DNA from: Lactiplantibacillus pentosus | GTDB lineage: Bacteria > Bacillota > Bacilli > Lactobacillales > Lactobacillaceae | Direction of reading: 5' to 3' | DNA length: 64,000 nt | Assembly: GCF_003641185.1 (NCBI RefSeq) | Contig: NZ_CP032757.1 | Location: 2,604,001 to 2,668,000 of the forward strand | Shown here: positions 62,207-64,000 of the stretch, piece by piece | Numbering within the stretch: the first letter of the stretch is position 1 | How the letters are laid out: each line of letters starts with the position of its first letter | Notes under the pieces: model-generated | Told to the model about the DNA's origin: nothing | Databases searched by the model: none | What the model saw: only the letters and a program-made list of their open reading frames with translations | Position numbers and translations under genes: made by a program

Positions 62207-63370
62207 CTAACCGTTTAATAAATGTTCACGGCGTGCGCGCCATAACACTAATGCCAAGCTTCCGAGCATCAAAACCGTCACCGTGATAAATAGCAACGAG
62301 TATGAGAATTGGGCCACCATCATCCCACCGAACAGTGGTCCCACGGCCCGGCCCAGCGATAATGCCATGTTATAGCGGCCCTGATACTTGCCGCGTTGAT
62401 CATCCGCCGCCATGTCGTCGACCCATGCTGGTGCGATTGGCAATCCAATCACTTCACCAATCGTCAAGACGACCATGATAATAATAAAATCAACATATTG
62501 GCGCGCAAAAACGAGTCCTAAGAACGACAACGCAAATAAGGTAATTCCAAAGCCAATCTGGGTGCCAATTTTGAACCGCTCGTTAAATAGCGACACGATT
62601 GGTTGACTGACGATAATCAGCAAGCCATTGATCGTCCAGACTTCACTATAGCGCCTGAACGGAATTCCTAAGTTGGTCATGTGTACGGACAAAATACTCT
62701 CCCACAGCGCATAACTGAGATAAATCGTAAAAATCATCAGGCAGATCATCCAGATCAATTGACGATGATTACTGGGAGTCGTATCCGCAGCCTTGGTTGT
62801 TGCCGTCGCTGTCCGGTGCGCCGGTGTCACGTTGAAGGTACTGATCGTTATCGCCATCAATCCCAGATAACAAATCGTCGTCACGATGAAGACCACACTA
62901 ATCCCTAGGTCTAGCAAGTAGCCGACGAGTAACGTCCCAATAACGACGCCGACGTTGAGGGCGAGGTACAACATATTGAAGACGTACCGATTAGACCTCG
63001 TCGTCACCGTGGCCGCATACGCATTCACGACCGTCATACTGATACCGTCACCAAAACCGACAATAATTAAACCGATCGCGTATGGCCATAAACTATGCCA
63101 GAATATCAGCGTTGCCAGCATGACGGTTGAAATCCCGCCACCCAGTAAAGCTGTAAAGTATGGCCGCCAATGGTCAAACAAGTGTCCACCTAAGTAGTTG
63201 CCGGCAATCATCGCCATCGACATCAAAAATAGCACAATGCCTGAAAAAGTCAGGCTCTGTTTCAAATAATTATGCATATAGATGGTTGTGAGTGGCCACA
63301 TGAAGGCCGCCCCCGCGTTGTTCAGCAAGTTAGCCAAAAAGAGCCACCGCAACCGAACTTCTTTTTGCAT
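62207..63370 (-). CDS. MFS transporter (DHA1-like)
   Basis: A 387-residue protein with twelve membrane segments in two halves. GGHLFDHWRP (loop 2-3) is the motif-A region in a degenerate form, and a basic linker (about 185-200) joins the halves. It most likely exports drugs or small metabolites. ATG 63370 follows GAGGTG. No regulator is adjacent. Confidence 0.88.
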   Translation of the reverse strand: MQKEVRLRWLFLANLLNNAGAAFMWPLTTIYMHNYLKQSLTFSGIVLFLMSMAMIAGNYLGGHLFDHWRPYFTALLGGGISTVMLATLIFWHSLWPYAIGLIIVGFGDGISMTVVNAYAATVTTRSNRYVFNMLYLALNVGVVIGTLLVGYLLDLGISVVFIVTTICYLGLMAITISTFNVTPAHRTATATTKAADTTPSNHRQLIWMICLMIFTIYLSYALWESILSVHMTNLGIPFRRYSEVWTINGLLIIVSQPIVSLFNERFKIGTQIGFGITLFALSFLGLVFARQYVDFIIIMVVLTIGEVIGLPIAPAWVDDMAADDQRGKYQGRYNMALSLGRAVGPLFGGMMVAQFSYSLLFITVTVLMLGSLALVLWRARREHLLNG

Positions 63371-63690
63371 CCGCTCACCTCAGTTCTAAATAATTTAGTT
63401 AACTCATTGTCAAAACTATCCCTAGCTAGTATACGCTACTCGGCCGGCTTTACCACCCATCAGCCTCAGCAGTCCCTCCATTCAGTTTTCCGATATAAAT
63501 CAGGACACCGCTGGATTGTTCAGCAGGCCGAACCAAGATTCATTTTGCGATAATAACTCGGATTTATCAAAAAAATTAAAATTGAAATGTCCGGTTTTTG
63601 AACCTGATTGTCGACTCATACCCCTAATGATTGCTATAATATAATAAACACTGCCAACAAGTGTAACTTACAAACAATTGAGGTGACAAC
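63371..63690. promoter_or_regulatory. divergent control region with an extended -10
   Basis: About 320 bp between the MFS and SdpI-like genes. TATAAT (63635-63640) preceded by TGC is the likely -10 of the plus-strand gene. Nothing else recognised. Confidence 0.45.
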
Positions 63691-64000
63691 ATGGCGAATA
63701 ATAGCTTTGGGTTAGCGTTAGGATTCTTCGTAATTCTGCTGCTTTGGATTTATCAACGCGTCCGTATGCCAAAAATGCGCTCACTGGCGGGCTACATGTC
63801 ACGACGCGCCATCCAAAATGAGAAGACGTGGCGGTTTGCACAGCGCTTTTATTCAATGGTTGGTATCGAAATTTTCTCCATTTTATTAATTGGCGCTCTG
63901 GCTGGCGGCTTATTCCAGATTGCCCTATTACAAAGCTTCAAGTTTCAGGCCATTGCCTTGGCAGTTGGCCTAATTGTTCAAAACATGGCCACCGAACACG
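63691..64000 (+). CDS. SdpI-family-like membrane protein, truncated by the window edge
   Basis: The first 103 residues are visible. A hydrophobic segment (residues 6-20) and a basic stretch precede NEKTWRFAQRFYSMVG, which resembles the conserved N-x-x-TW-x-x-A region of the SdpI family. Two more hydrophobic segments follow. SdpI-type proteins give immunity to cannibalism toxins in Bacillus; the role here is unknown. ATG 63691 follows GAGGTG. Confidence 0.65.
   Translation, partial: MANNSFGLALGFFVILLLWIYQRVRMPKMRSLAGYMSRRAIQNEKTWRFAQRFYSMVGIEIFSILLIGALAGGLFQIALLQSFKFQAIALAVGLIVQNMATEH

Overview
The window looks like a chromosomal segment of a Lactobacillaceae species, most probably Lactiplantibacillus plantarum. 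The basis is gene content recognised by eye: an Acm2-type glucosaminidase with an Ala/Ser/Thr-rich arm and five SH3b repeats, pyruvate oxidase, a 788-residue phosphoketolase, CcpA-type cre boxes, a methionine T-box, and AGGAGG ribosome sites with frequent TTG/GTG starts. No tRNA, rRNA, CRISPR array, prophage or intact insertion sequence is visible.

Layout. 1-6600: sugar-type regulators (LacI family with a HAD phosphatase, divergent RpiR family), a pair of Gfo/Idh/MocA oxidoreductases, and a DXS-like thiamine-diphosphate enzyme. 6730-7700: a large non-coding structured element. 7900-19400: Na+/H+ antiporter, nicotinamidase, a GntR-controlled ABC transporter, PepF, an XRE regulator with a methyltransferase-fold protein, and small membrane proteins. 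19650-24960: pyruvate oxidase, an esterase, a thioredoxin-like protein, and a trans-sulfuration enzyme behind a Met T-box. 25300-34660: unknown membrane-anchored and acidic proteins, a MerR regulator with its exporter, and lipoate ligase with a long leader. 35190-49070: Acm2, a universal stress protein, a pseudouridine synthase, a zinc-ribbon/TcaA-like operon, a glycosyltransferase, and phosphoketolase with its likely GntR regulator. 49190-64000: YbaK, membrane metalloproteases, an HD hydrolase with an orphan LytTR regulator, an orphan antitoxin, a second copy of the structured element, an Ltp-like protein, Hsp20, a CorC-like CBS protein, NrdI, a degraded third copy of the element, a second antiporter, an MFS transporter and a truncated SdpI-like gene.

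Genes that work together. Pyruvate oxidase and phosphoketolase both make acetyl phosphate, and both promoters carry cre sites; the lipoate-ligase leader promoter also has one. The GntR regulator next to phosphoketolase shares palindromic operators with it. The LacI/RpiR and MerR/exporter pairs show operator dyads in their control regions.

The most unusual object is the repeated non-coding element (6730-7700, 55143-56048, remnant about 60280-60478). Each full copy holds two inverted versions of the same roughly 200-nt module between complementary ends. Several stems differ between the copies but remain paired within each copy, which points to selection on a folded RNA or DNA structure or to exchange between arms. 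I do not recognise it as a described family.
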